The notes beneath the pieces are model-generated. The model made no database searches. It had not been told where the DNA came from and saw nothing but the letters and a program-made list of their open reading frames with translations. Both the position numbers and the translations under genes were made by a program. From DASZBR01 sp033763845 (GTDB lineage Bacteria > Pseudomonadota > Gammaproteobacteria > DASZBR01), in NCBI GenBank assembly GCA_033763845.1, contig JANRJR010000032.1, positions 1 through 45,904 on the forward strand: a stretch of DNA of 45,904 nucleotides. Direction: 5' to 3'. Shown here in pieces: positions 17,313 through 26,457 of the stretch (positions are counted from its first letter, which is position 1; every line of letters begins with the position of its first letter).

Positions 17313-17959
17313 AACGTCGTTTTTTATCGCTGATGTTATTTGTTTGCGCTTTATTTTCTGTCAATGCATTTGCGGCAACACCTAATCCCATGGATATGTT
17401 GCAATCTACGTCTGATCAAATGATCGCTGAATTAAAAGTTCACCAATCTACGTTAAAATCTGACCCCGACCGTGTATTTAATATCGTTGATCGCATTTTA
17501 TTACCGCACTTTGACATGGAATATATGTCACGCTCTGTCATTGGACGATCCGCATGGATGAGCGCATCGGCCCAAGACAAAAAAGCCTTTACGCCTGCTT
17601 TTACTGAATTATTAACACGCACATATGCATCAGCGTTAGCGTCTTATACCAATCAAACGGTTAAGTTTTTTCCTATTCGTGGCGGTTATGAAGGTCAACG
17701 ACAAGTGACGATTCACAGTGAAGTGATTCAACCCAGCGGCCCCTCTGTTCCAATGAGTTATATTTTGTTATTGGAAGGAAATCAATGGAAAGTAATCGAT
17801 TTCAGCGTGGACAATGTCAGTGTAGTCAATAATTTCCGTGCGCAATTTTCCAGTGATTTAGATCAAGGCGGCCTTGCAAATCTCACGAAAAAATTACAAG
17901 AACACAATTCAAAATTATCTCGGCAAGATGCAATCCAAGGAAAATCCAATGTCGACTAA
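17309..17959 (+). CDS. mlaC: MlaC, periplasmic phospholipid carrier
   Basis: A soluble periplasmic shuttle between the MlaFEDB complex and the outer-membrane MlaA-porin complex. The 216-residue precursor has a classical signal peptide (MKRRFLSLMLFVCALFSVNA, cleavage likely near AFA-AT). The MlaC/Ttg2D domain follows, with ILLPHFDMEYMSRSVIGRSAW, then YASALASYTNQTVKFFPIRG and WKVIDFSVDNVSVVNNFRAQ. Its stop overlaps mlaB by 11 bases. Confidence 0.95.
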   Translation: MKRRFLSLMLFVCALFSVNAFAATPNPMDMLQSTSDQMIAELKVHQSTLKSDPDRVFNIVDRILLPHFDMEYMSRSVIGRSAWMSASAQDKKAFTPAFTELLTRTYASALASYTNQTVKFFPIRGGYEGQRQVTIHSEVIQPSGPSVPMSYILLLEGNQWKVIDFSVDNVSVVNNFRAQFSSDLDQGGLANLTKKLQEHNSKLSRQDAIQGKSNVD

Positions 17960-18272
17960 TCCTACTATTACCGCAACATCCCCGACAGAATTTAAGCTAT
18001 CGGGATGTATTGATTTTGATAATGTCGAAAATCTTTTACGTGAGGGTCGCGATATTATTTCAAAAGCTTCTGCTCAAGTTAAGTTTAACTTTTCGGGCAT
18101 TGACCAAAGTAACAGCGCAGGATTAGCGTTATTAACAGGACTCCTGCGTCACGCCAATGAGAATCGAAAGAATATTTTATTTTTACAACTACCTGCCAAA
18201 GTACTAGCGGCAGCTAAAGCCTGTGATTTGGATGCTATTTTGCCATGCTCGCCAACGACATCCGCAACTTAA
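17949..18272 (+). CDS. mlaB: MlaB, STAS-domain subunit
   Basis: A small cytoplasmic STAS-domain protein that binds MlaF and supports assembly of the transporter. The 107-residue product starts at an ATG inside the mlaC end. It has the STAS pattern: TEFKLSGCIDFDNVENLLRE, then VKFNFSGIDQSNSAGLALLT and FLQLPAKVLAAAKACDLDAI. The conserved Ser/Asn-Ser-Ala patch at the domain tip is intact. A longer frame begins 25 codons upstream inside mlaC and is less likely. It overlaps ibaG by 28 bases. Confidence 0.92.
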   Translation: MSTNPTITATSPTEFKLSGCIDFDNVENLLREGRDIISKASAQVKFNFSGIDQSNSAGLALLTGLLRHANENRKNILFLQLPAKVLAAAKACDLDAILPCSPTTSAT

Positions 18273-18466
18273 TTCTTTCTCGTCTTCCGACCGCAACCGT
18301 TACCGTAGAAAGTAAGGACGGCAAGCATTATCGTGCTCAAATAATTTGCTCAGAATTCGAAGGAAAATCACGCATTGAGCAGCATCAAATGGTCTATGCC
18401 GCCATCGACTCTGCCATCAAATCTGGCACTATTCACGCTATCTCGTTAAAAACCTCAATAAAATAA
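18245..18466 (+). CDS. ibaG: BolA-family protein IbaG
   Basis: A 73-residue monothiol-glutaredoxin partner of the BolA family, which handles iron-sulfur cluster traffic. It begins MLANDIRNLILSRLPTATVT and has GKHYRAQIICSEFEGKSRIEQHQMVYAA, where the FxGxSRIxQHQ-VY pattern identifies the family. It sits last in the mla operon, as in E. coli, but the usual next gene, murA, is not present here. The ORF overlaps mlaB, so the two are likely translated together. Confidence 0.92.
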   Translation: MLANDIRNLILSRLPTATVTVESKDGKHYRAQIICSEFEGKSRIEQHQMVYAAIDSAIKSGTIHAISLKTSIK

Positions 18467-18496
18467 TTGCCCTTCTGCCTCAAAATCCTCTACAAT
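18467..18496 (+). promoter_or_regulatory. Candidate sigma70 promoter for the 1559-residue gene
   Basis: Immediately after the ibaG stop, TTGCCC (18467-18472) and TACAAT (18491-18496) are spaced by 18 bases. A start near 18503 would give a leader of about 32 bases containing AAGAAGG, 9 bases before the ATG at 18535. This suggests the large gene is not simply a tail of the mla operon. Match by eye. Confidence 0.45.
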
Positions 18497-18534
18497 TACG
18501 TTCAAACTAACCTCACTCCAAGAAGGTATAACAA

Positions 18535-21500
18535 ATGGAAGAACACCATGCCCCCGATGAGCAAGACCGCCTGCTCGATACCCCTGCAACTAGCCCAAAG
18601 CCTTCTTTATTTTCGAGAGCAAAATCATCACTCGCTAGCTTTTTTAGTTCAAAAAGTTCACCTGAGGTTGAACTTGGCTCAGTTAACCGCTCAGAATACA
18701 CAGAATTGAACGACGACGAAGAGAGAGAAGCACAAGACAAAAAAACCAATCCCGAAGACCGGTTCTTTCAAGCTGTCGCGATGGCCCTCCTCGACCGAAT
18801 TAAAGCAAAACCGGAATTGCGATTACAAGAAAAATTCAAAGCCCTTTTTAACATCGACTTTAACACGGCAACTCCCAAGATACTTGGCAGCAAACTCCGT
18901 GAAATGTGCGCGAAATACGCAACTGACCTTGACGCTTTTTCTAGAAACGCCAAGGCACAAGCATTCCTTGGCGATAAATACTGGACGGCTTTTCAACAAC
19001 ATCAAGATAACACATTGAGACAGCCAGAGCATTCCCACATCGTGCGCGGATATCTTCCTAATGAGGGCCGGAAAGACAGAAGAGAAGAACCCGTTTTTTT
19101 TACAGAGAATCCTTTAAAAAGTAGCGACATGAAGGATATCGCCGAATTTTTCCTCAAGCCTAGCCTGGCCGCAGACCCCACAGAGAATCCTTTAAAAAGT
19201 AGCGACATGAAGGATATCGCCGAATTTTCCCTCAAGCCTAGCCTGGCCGAGCCCCCTCAAAAAATACTTTCTGAGGTAATTCTAGAAACCTTTTTGAAAT
19301 TTAAACTCTCAGCAACATTGGAGTTTTGTCGTTTACGCCATAACTATGACAATGCCCCAAATGAAGAAGCTACAGGGAAGATCAAAAAAGAAATGGAGAA
19401 GTACTGCCTAACACCCGAAGCGATTAAAAGTTATTTCTTTGATGAGGCACGACTTTCTGCAATTTACTACTCAACCGCTTTTAACGACCACTTTAAACAT
19501 CACGATCTTCCACGCGGGAACAAAACAGAACTCGTCGATTATATCATGATGGGAACTAGAGAAAGGGCCGGATTCCGAAAAGAATTAGGTGCTGAAATTC
19601 TGGACATTTTTCAGCGAAATCCTGCGTTTAGCACAACTGAATTTAAGCGTTTAAATGATGTTCCTGTTTATACGGAAGCAGATAAACAAGAAAAACAACA
19701 AAACCTAAAAGGATATTGCGAAAGCAAAGAAGCCATAGAATGGTATGTCATTGGAAGTACCGACTACCGAAAATATTTACATTATTTACAAGGCTCTCGA
19801 ATTCTCTACTCTTCAAAAATATTTTTCTTAGCTAAGCTGGCTAGTCTTGACGTCGAAGATATGACTACTGCAAAAAAGGCATTACAAGATCGCATCGCTG
19901 ATGCATTAAAAACATGCAGAGAAGAGTTTCCTGATATAGCGCTTCCTGAAAACTATGAAATTCTCTGCAAAAAATTCAACGGCATCGGAAACGCTGCCGA
20001 GGCTAACCGTCCTAATGTTTTAGAAGAAATTACAACTTATGCGCGCTCAAATGAAGCGTATTTTTGGTATGTAAAAACCTATCTTGCACAACCTAACGCT
20101 CTTTTTCCGCAAGAATGCCTCAATATATTACTTGGTCTCGACGCACCCAAATTTTCTGCGCGAATCTGGCAGCAAAATGAAGCCTCTCAAGAGCTTACTC
20201 TAGCAAATGAACGCTTAGCAAAAGAATCATCTCACACCCTCGATGTTATTATCGTGCCTAACACAAATCCCACTGCCTATCGTGTATTGAATCGATTTAA
20301 CTTTAATCCGTTGGGCGAATACTCTGATTTTTGTAACAAATATATTTCTCTCGCACTCGAAACTCTCCAGTGGATCAAAAAAACATTAGGACCAAAATAT
20401 CCTGAATATTTGAATACAATTAGCAAAACACACGCAGGCTCCCCCGAAATCGATGGTGTCATTATTTGTGAATTGCTTGCAAAAGCAGGGATTCCAATCT
20501 CACTGTTTATCTCTCATCCACACAACAGCACTGATTATTCTTTTGTGTATCAAGATGGTTGCGCGCACAACCTTCCCTGTATAGAAAACCGGGTTGATAG
20601 TTTAACGCTATTAATTGAACAAGATACCGACGGATTTTTTCTACCCATTTTATCTTCCAAGAGTAACGAAGAATTTTATGAAGCAGGCAATGGACGATGG
20701 AATACTAAGATCAAAGTCGACCTAGCATTCGGCAGACAATTGCATAGAGAAGACGGCTCAGCTGTTACAACTTTCGAAACTGTACAAACCAAAACTCCGG
20801 ATGGACGAAAAGACACTACAAACGTTACACGCGATACACTTCAATACGTCGAAGAAAAAGCAAAATATGTTGTCGCAACAAAAATTGATGATGAAACCAT
20901 TCCCGAACTACCTGAATTAAAAAATTTAAGGCGTTATGTAGATCCGCCTATTGAAACCAAGACATCTGAAGAACTTGCTCTTGAAGCGGCGGAAACAAAC
21001 AACGGTTTTCTTAAAAATAGTATTACTTTAGAAAATACTCTAACAAAAACTGGCGAAGTACATAGTGGCGTTAACGCTGCACCCATCTCGTATAGAGAAA
21101 TTACCGCCCCAGCTATCATGGAATCGGTTGAAGAAAAAACAGAGGCTGTGGCTCAAAGACCGGCACGCCCTCCCATGCCATCCTTTAAACCTTATGCTCC
21201 CGTTACATTAGCCGCGGCTATCCAACCAGGGTTTACGTATAACGCACTACCAGAAAAAGAAGTAGAACCTCCTGCAGTACTTCCTAGAAAAATTAAAGAT
21301 AATCACTTTTTCAAAGCGGTTGCAGATGGTTTAAACAATGTCATTATTGGAAAATCCAATGTTTCAGGAGAAATCTTCTACACTGAAGAATATCTGCGTG
21401 AAGCATGTGACAATCATCTTGTACATAATCTTCCTGCGAAAAATTGGGTTCAAGTACAATTAAATTCAGATCCCGATAATGCAGACTATTTTAAAATTCC

Positions 21501-23214
21501 GGATACTAAAGACAAAGCTGAAGAAAGATCTGAATTCGAAAATGTGCCTTTAACAAGTGACAGCAAGACGAAAAAAACACCTTATCGCACTTATATCGAT
21601 GAAGTACGGCATCCTTTCTCAGAACAACATCCAAAAACACTCGATCCTAAAATCGATGTTGAAGCACATTTATTATGCGAAGCCTTAAACGACGGCACAC
21701 AAATTCATGTTCTTGAAGTAAGAGAAGAAGATATACCGAGTGACAAAGGCGAATTCTCTCGACATAAAGTCGTTCAAAAACGTTACCTTTATACCCCTGA
21801 AGGTCGTCTTGAAGTTAACGCACACGATGTCAATTGGAATTCGGCCAAAACCATTACGCTAATTTATGATCAAGACACAGATCATTTTGAATCTGCCAAT
21901 TCTTATTTACCACGAACAGTACTTTTCAAAGTTATCAATGGCTCAGTGCATGCATTCTTATTGCTGAATCTTACATTAGCTATGTCTGGCCAAGGTGGAG
22001 CTGCATTAGTACAAATTATCAATGAGGGTTACTCTGCTACATTAGCCGGTTTTGTTGGTTGGGGTGCATTGGCAGGCAAACTCTGTTTGCTGGGTTTCTA
22101 CACAGTATTTCCTTTTGGTGGACAGCCATCCACAGCCAGCAGCCTTGCATTAAAAATTTACAACGGCGCTGATCACATCGCAAAGGGTTGGAAAGCATTC
22201 CACACCGGCAATTGGAGCTTGAAAGAAGACATTGCCCCTGTTATTGGTATGACGCTTGTTGCTGCCATTCCTGCTGTTTTCTTCGGGGCGCTGAATGGCC
22301 CAACACTGCAAGCATTTTCTTCTACGGTTAATAGCACGCCGGGTCTAAATGACAGCAGCTTTTTTATTGCACTTGCTAACCTCGCATCGACAGAAGGTGC
22401 ATTTAGATTAACGTGTTTCAGCTCAGCCCTAGCGAATCTCCTCAGCGCAGGCCCTATTTTAGATGGCGTGACAAGAACAACGAGCGGATGGATAAACGAC
22501 TGGAAAAAAGTTTTCAGTGCTGACGGAACGGGTTATGAAAGAGTTCGATTTGTTGCAAGCATGGTTGGCGGAGCTGCTGCAACTGGAATCGCTACAACAG
22601 GTTGGCTAAATTTCTGGGACATTAGCACAAATGTGCTGTTCCCGGGTTCAGGATTTGGTGTTGCACTGGGCGTTGGAATTATGCCGTTTATAAGTTTATT
22701 GGGATACACCGCAACATTTCCATTAGGCTACAAATTTGCTCACAACGCGTGCGATTTTCTTTTCCGTGATGGCCCTCGCACATGGTTAAAAGAAAATATG
22801 AAAGGCGAAACACCCGGAAGTGTTACTAAATATATCGCCGTCACAAGTGTAACGCTAGTTACGGTAGGCATGGGTGGATTACCCAATGTTTTCCAAGCAA
22901 AAACACTCGCACACCAAACGGGTGCGCTTCCTTATTTTGCTTTGGTTGCTTCGGCTTTAACAGAACTGGAAGGAACACAAATGTGTTTCTTGTTGATTGT
23001 TAACAAAGCGGGGAATGCAATCCGCAAAAATCCTTCCAACGAAGAAACACAACAGCAATCCTCTACTTCTTGGAAAGAAAAAATATGGCGCGGTCGTAAC
23101 GCGGGAACACGTTATGGAATATGGGTGCCGGTTAATGATTCAGGGGCTCCGTTAACAAACAGCCGTGAATTATTACTATTATCTGACGATATAAGAGCTA
23201 CTGCTCGCAAATAA
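18535..23214 (+). CDS. Very large protein with degenerate OTU-like repeats and a polytopic C-terminus (candidate secreted effector)
   Basis: The 1559-residue product has no family I can name with certainty. Residues 1-70 are Ser/acidic and look disordered. Residues from about 72 (EDRFFQAVAMALLDRI) and 922 (DNHFFKAVADGLNNV) resemble the start of OTU deubiquitinase domains. At 638-705 (EIDGVIICELLAKAGIPISL, then LTLLIEQDTDGFF) and 1041-1117 (DVEAHLLCEALNDGTQIHVL, then ITLIYDQDTDHFE) they resemble the OTU C-terminal half. The position of the catalytic Cys is His or Arg, so an enzyme is unlikely. Residues about 1125-1500 contain eight or more hydrophobic, probably membrane-spanning segments. A 26-residue tandem duplication begins at residue 190. 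No signal peptide is seen. It converges on mltG with no gap. A host-directed protein is inference. Confidence 0.6.
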   Translation: MEEHHAPDEQDRLLDTPATSPKPSLFSRAKSSLASFFSSKSSPEVELGSVNRSEYTELNDDEEREAQDKKTNPEDRFFQAVAMALLDRIKAKPELRLQEKFKALFNIDFNTATPKILGSKLREMCAKYATDLDAFSRNAKAQAFLGDKYWTAFQQHQDNTLRQPEHSHIVRGYLPNEGRKDRREEPVFFTENPLKSSDMKDIAEFFLKPSLAADPTENPLKSSDMKDIAEFSLKPSLAEPPQKILSEVILETFLKFKLSATLEFCRLRHNYDNAPNEEATGKIKKEMEKYCLTPEAIKSYFFDEARLSAIYYSTAFNDHFKHHDLPRGNKTELVDYIMMGTRERAGFRKELGAEILDIFQRNPAFSTTEFKRLNDVPVYTEADKQEKQQNLKGYCESKEAIEWYVIGSTDYRKYLHYLQGSRILYSSKIFFLAKLASLDVEDMTTAKKALQDRIADALKTCREEFPDIALPENYEILCKKFNGIGNAAEANRPNVLEEITTYARSNEAYFWYVKTYLAQPNALFPQECLNILLGLDAPKFSARIWQQNEASQELTLANERLAKESSHTLDVIIVPNTNPTAYRVLNRFNFNPLGEYSDFCNKYISLALETLQWIKKTLGPKYPEYLNTISKTHAGSPEIDGVIICELLAKAGIPISLFISHPHNSTDYSFVYQDGCAHNLPCIENRVDSLTLLIEQDTDGFFLPILSSKSNEEFYEAGNGRWNTKIKVDLAFGRQLHREDGSAVTTFETVQTKTPDGRKDTTNVTRDTLQYVEEKAKYVVATKIDDETIPELPELKNLRRYVDPPIETKTSEELALEAAETNNGFLKNSITLENTLTKTGEVHSGVNAAPISYREITAPAIMESVEEKTEAVAQRPARPPMPSFKPYAPVTLAAAIQPGFTYNALPEKEVEPPAVLPRKIKDNHFFKAVADGLNNVIIGKSNVSGEIFYTEEYLREACDNHLVHNLPAKNWVQVQLNSDPDNADYFKIPDTKDKAEERSEFENVPLTSDSKTKKTPYRTYIDEVRHPFSEQHPKTLDPKIDVEAHLLCEALNDGTQIHVLEVREEDIPSDKGEFSRHKVVQKRYLYTPEGRLEVNAHDVNWNSAKTITLIYDQDTDHFESANSYLPRTVLFKVINGSVHAFLLLNLTLAMSGQGGAALVQIINEGYSATLAGFVGWGALAGKLCLLGFYTVFPFGGQPSTASSLALKIYNGADHIAKGWKAFHTGNWSLKEDIAPVIGMTLVAAIPAVFFGALNGPTLQAFSSTVNSTPGLNDSSFFIALANLASTEGAFRLTCFSSALANLLSAGPILDGVTRTTSGWINDWKKVFSADGTGYERVRFVASMVGGAAATGIATTGWLNFWDISTNVLFPGSGFGVALGVGIMPFISLLGYTATFPLGYKFAHNACDFLFRDGPRTWLKENMKGETPGSVTKYIAVTSVTLVTVGMGGLPNVFQAKTLAHQTGALPYFALVASALTELEGTQMCFLLIVNKAGNAIRKNPSNEETQQQSSTSWKEKIWRGRNAGTRYGIWVPVNDSGAPLTNSRELLLLSDDIRATARK
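19102..19249 (+). repeat. 78-base in-frame tandem duplication inside the large gene
   Basis: Two copies (19102-19171 and 19180-19249) with period 78 bases match at 69 of 70 positions; the one difference changes Phe to Ser. They encode TENPLKSSDMKDIAEF twice, followed by FLKPSLA or SLKPSLA. The near identity at DNA level, including third positions, indicates a recent duplication. Confidence 0.95.
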
Positions 23215-24228
23215 TTAACGCCTGTACTTCGCAATCGCTGCTTCTTGTCCGGCATACGTCGCTGAAAATTGATGTGTGCCGTCACCTCTCGCAAAGAAAT
23301 ACAACACATCACCCGGCGCCGGATGCATTGCCGCATGAATCGATGATAATCCCGGCATACAAATTGGCGTTGGCGGTAACCCTAAATGAAGATACGTGTT
23401 ATATGGACTATCGATTTTTAAATCTTCGCCACGTAATGGCGGCTTAAAATTCGGGCCCATTGCATAAATTACTGTTGGGTCCATTTGCAATGGCATTTTT
23501 TTATGCAAGCGTCGCATAATGACACCAGAAATAATGGGCCTATCACTGTCAATTTCTGCTTCTTTTTCAATGATGGACGCTGCAATTAATGCTTGATAAC
23601 TGTCAGTGTACGGTGCATCTTTTGAACGATTTGCCCACTCTTTCGCAAGATTTTTTTGCATTAACTGATTCGCTTGCTTCAAAATCGTTTCATCACTCAT
23701 GCCCGCCGTGTAACGATAGGTATCAGGAAAAAATAATCCTTCAGGACGTGTGTGTGCAATATGCAAATCCATTAATACTAATATTGGCGGTAATCCCGCT
23801 AACTTGTGTTCAATCAACGGATTACTTTCTAACATTTGCATGATTTGATCGTAGGTAATGCCCTCAAAAAATGTCAGCTGTCGATACAATACTTTTCCGT
23901 CATAAATTTGTTTTAATAATTGGTATGGTGTTGTCCCTGCTTCAAATCGATATTCACCGGCGTGTAAATGATTCGCATAATTTTTCATGTACGCCAATAA
24001 AATTAAATATTTCGGGCGCTTAATTAATCCCAACTGATTTAAGTCATCAGCCAATACTCTAACGGATGCACCGGTGGGTAAAATATAATCAATATGTGTA
24101 TTCGCAGGAACAACAGGCGTATGAAGAAAAATTTCCCAATCAATTAAAAATGACGCGATACTTAATAAAAAAATAATAACTGCGGCGAGCGCAAATAGAA
24201 AACGATTCGAATAATGAACGTACTTCAT
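23215..24228 (-). CDS. mltG: Endolytic murein transglycosylase MltG
   Basis: An inner-membrane lytic transglycosylase that cuts nascent glycan strands and ends their elongation. The 337-residue product has one N-terminal helix (residues 10-30), a LysM-like subdomain (HIDYILPTGASVRVLADDLN) and the YceG catalytic domain. The catalytic Glu is Glu221 in ALIAASIIEKEAEIDSDRPI. MDPTVIYAMG and SPYNTYLHLGLPPTPICMPG complete the site. The ATG overlaps the fabF stop by 4 bases. The order fabF-mltG is common, although pabC, which often lies between them, is absent. Confidence 0.96.
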   Translation of the reverse strand: MKYVHYSNRFLFALAAVIIFLLSIASFLIDWEIFLHTPVVPANTHIDYILPTGASVRVLADDLNQLGLIKRPKYLILLAYMKNYANHLHAGEYRFEAGTTPYQLLKQIYDGKVLYRQLTFFEGITYDQIMQMLESNPLIEHKLAGLPPILVLMDLHIAHTRPEGLFFPDTYRYTAGMSDETILKQANQLMQKNLAKEWANRSKDAPYTDSYQALIAASIIEKEAEIDSDRPIISGVIMRRLHKKMPLQMDPTVIYAMGPNFKPPLRGEDLKIDSPYNTYLHLGLPPTPICMPGLSSIHAAMHPAPGDVLYFFARGDGTHQFSATYAGQEAAIAKYRR

Positions 24229-25460
24229 GCAGTACGGAAAATTAAGGATCCGTTTGTGCCACCGAATCCAAATGAATTTGAGAGAGCGACGTCGATTTTC
24301 ATTTTTCGTGCGGTATGAGGCGTTAAATCTATATCACAACCTTCACTAGGGTTGTCGAGATTAATGGTGGGAGGCGCAACTTGATCACGAATCGCTAAAA
24401 CAGAAAATATCGCTTCAATTGCACCGGCTGCACCTAATAAATGTCCAGTCATCGATTTGGTTGAACTCATGCTTAATTTTTTCGCATGTTCACCGAATGT
24501 TAATTTTACGGCTTTGACTTCTACTTCATCACCGGCAGGTGTCGACGTTCCATGTGCATTAATATAATTAATTTTATCAGGAGACAATTGCGCATCGTGT
24601 AATGCATTGGTCATGGTTGCAACAAATCCTGATGCATCAGGATCCGGCGAAGTAATATGATATGCATCAGCGCTCATGCCAAATCCAGCTAATTCCGCAT
24701 AAATTTTTGCGCCACGCTTTTTCGCGTGCTCATATTCTTCTAAAATTAAAACACCTGCGCCGTCACCCAATACAAATCCATCTCTGTCTTTATCCCACGG
24801 ACGGCTGGCTTTTTCAGGTTCGTCATTACGTGTCGATAATGCACGACATGCAGCAAATCCGCCTAAACCTAACGGACAAATTGCCATTTCTGCGCCACCG
24901 GCGATCATCACATCCGCATCACCATATTGAATGGTTCGCATTGCGTAACCAATATTGTGTGCGCCCGTTGTGCACGCTGTAACAATACTGTAATTGGGGC
25001 CTTTTGCACCAAACATCATAGAAACTAACCCCGGCGCCATATTAATAATGGTACCCGGAATAAAAAACGGGGAAATACGACGTGGACCGGATTCCAAAAT
25101 TGTTTGATGTGTTTTTTCAATCGATGGTAATCCACCAATACCAGAACCTACCGCAACACCTACCCGAGGTGCATTTGACTCTGTAATTTGCAAAGCGGAA
25201 TCATCCAGGGCTTGCTTTGCGGCTGCAACCGCATATTGCACGAAAATATCAAATTTTCGAGCTTCTTTGGGATTGAGATAAACTAGCGGATCAAAATCTT
25301 TAACGCTGGCAGCAAAACGTGTTGTGTACTGACTTGCATCAAACTGCGTAATGGGACCAACACCACTCTTCCCTGCAATTAATGCTTGCCAAGTGTCTTG
25401 CACGGTGAGACCCAAGGGTGTCACCATACCAAGGCCTGTGACAACAACACGTCTTCTCAT
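24225..25460 (-). CDS. fabF: 3-oxoacyl-ACP synthase II
   Basis: The condensing enzyme of fatty-acid elongation (KAS II), acting with acyl-ACP and malonyl-ACP in the cytoplasm. The 411-residue protein has the Cys-His-His triad: Cys163 in IVTACTTGAHNIGYAM, HGTSTPAGDEVE and GHLLGAAGAIE. I chose the ATG at 25460 (MRRRVVVTGLGMVTPLG), which matches the family start and lies 7 bases after acpP. A longer frame upstream would overlap acpP. Confidence 0.97.
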   Translation of the reverse strand: MRRRVVVTGLGMVTPLGLTVQDTWQALIAGKSGVGPITQFDASQYTTRFAASVKDFDPLVYLNPKEARKFDIFVQYAVAAAKQALDDSALQITESNAPRVGVAVGSGIGGLPSIEKTHQTILESGPRRISPFFIPGTIINMAPGLVSMMFGAKGPNYSIVTACTTGAHNIGYAMRTIQYGDADVMIAGGAEMAICPLGLGGFAACRALSTRNDEPEKASRPWDKDRDGFVLGDGAGVLILEEYEHAKKRGAKIYAELAGFGMSADAYHITSPDPDASGFVATMTNALHDAQLSPDKINYINAHGTSTPAGDEVEVKAVKLTFGEHAKKLSMSSTKSMTGHLLGAAGAIEAIFSVLAIRDQVAPPTINLDNPSEGCDIDLTPHTARKMKIDVALSNSFGFGGTNGSLIFRTA

Positions 25461-25467
25461 AGAGGAA

Positions 25468-25707
25468 TTACTTCTTGTGCGCGTTGATATAATCAATTGC
25501 TTGTTGGATGGTGCCAATCTTCTCAGCTTCTTCATCCGGAATTTCGATTTCAAACGCTTCTTCCAGCGCCATCACCAATTCAACGGTATCAAGAGAATCA
25601 GCGCCCAAATCATCCACAAATGAAGCTTCATTTGTGACTTGTTCAATATTTACACCCAATTGTTCTGCAACAATATCCTTTACACGTTTTTCAATATCGA
25701 TACTCAT
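25468..25707 (-). CDS. acpP: Acyl carrier protein
   Basis: The 79-residue acidic carrier of growing acyl chains. The phosphopantetheine site is Ser38 in DDLGADSLDTVELVMALEE. The start at 25707 (MSIDIEKRVKDIVAEQLGVN) is preferred over an ATG three codons upstream, because GAGGAG abuts the upstream ATG but is well spaced from this one. It lies between fabG and fabF in the standard order. Confidence 0.97.
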   Translation of the reverse strand: MSIDIEKRVKDIVAEQLGVNIEQVTNEASFVDDLGADSLDTVELVMALEEAFEIEIPDEEAEKIGTIQQAIDYINAHKK

Positions 25708-25752
25708 TGTTGGCATCTCTCCTCAATAAAAAAAACGAATTTACCATAAAAC

Positions 25753-26457
25753 TCACTGCATATACATGCCGCCGTTGACTTGAATGGTCTCACCTGTGAT
25801 ATAGCCAGCCTCCTGGGAAGCCAAGAAGCCCACTGTAGCGGCTATTTCATCTGGAGACCCCAAACGTGCGGCTGGAATCGCCGCAAAAATTCTACCTCTC
25901 TGGTCTTCCGTTAAAGCCCGCGTCATATCGCTATCGATAAAGCCGGGCGCGACAACATTGACCGTAATATTTCGGCTCGCGATTTCAGGGGCCAACGCTT
26001 TGGAAAATCCAATCAATCCCGCTTTTGCAGCAGCATAATTCGTCTGACCTGGATTGCCCATCACTCCAGAGACTGACCCTATCGTAATAATCCGCCCCCA
26101 CCGTGCTTTTAGCATGGGCTTTAAGCACGCACGGGTTAAGCGAAACACGCCGGATAAATTAGTTTCAATCACAGCATTCCACTCATCATCTTTCATGCGC
26201 AGCAATAAATTATCGCGCGTAATGCCTGCATTGTTGACTAATATATCAGGCCCATCAGGAATTTCAGCTAACAATGCTGCAATAGAATTAGGATCCGCGA
26301 CATTCAACACTTTGCCATTAATTTTAGCTGCGCCCTCAGGTGTAGTGGCAGTACCTATTACGGTAGCACCCATTTTTCGTAATGTTTCGGCAATCGCGAA
26401 TCCGATACCGCGACTCGCACCAGTAACCAAAGCTGTTTTTCCTGTCAAATTAAACAT
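25753..26457 (-). CDS. fabG: 3-oxoacyl-ACP reductase
   Basis: An NADPH-dependent short-chain dehydrogenase that reduces 3-oxoacyl-ACP. The 234-residue product has TGASRGIGFAIAE (cofactor loop), NNAGITRDNLLLRM, the Ser in IGSVSGVMGNPGQ, and YAAAK with the catalytic Tyr and Lys. The ATG at 26457 (MFNLTGKTALVTG) has GAGG 9 bases upstream; earlier in-frame ATGs at 26466 and 26472 lie inside fabD. Overlap with fabD is 8 bases. Confidence 0.97.
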   Translation of the reverse strand: MFNLTGKTALVTGASRGIGFAIAETLRKMGATVIGTATTPEGAAKINGKVLNVADPNSIAALLAEIPDGPDILVNNAGITRDNLLLRMKDDEWNAVIETNLSGVFRLTRACLKPMLKARWGRIITIGSVSGVMGNPGQTNYAAAKAGLIGFSKALAPEIASRNITVNVVAPGFIDSDMTRALTEDQRGRIFAAIPAARLGSPDEIAATVGFLASQEAGYITGETIQVNGGMYMQ

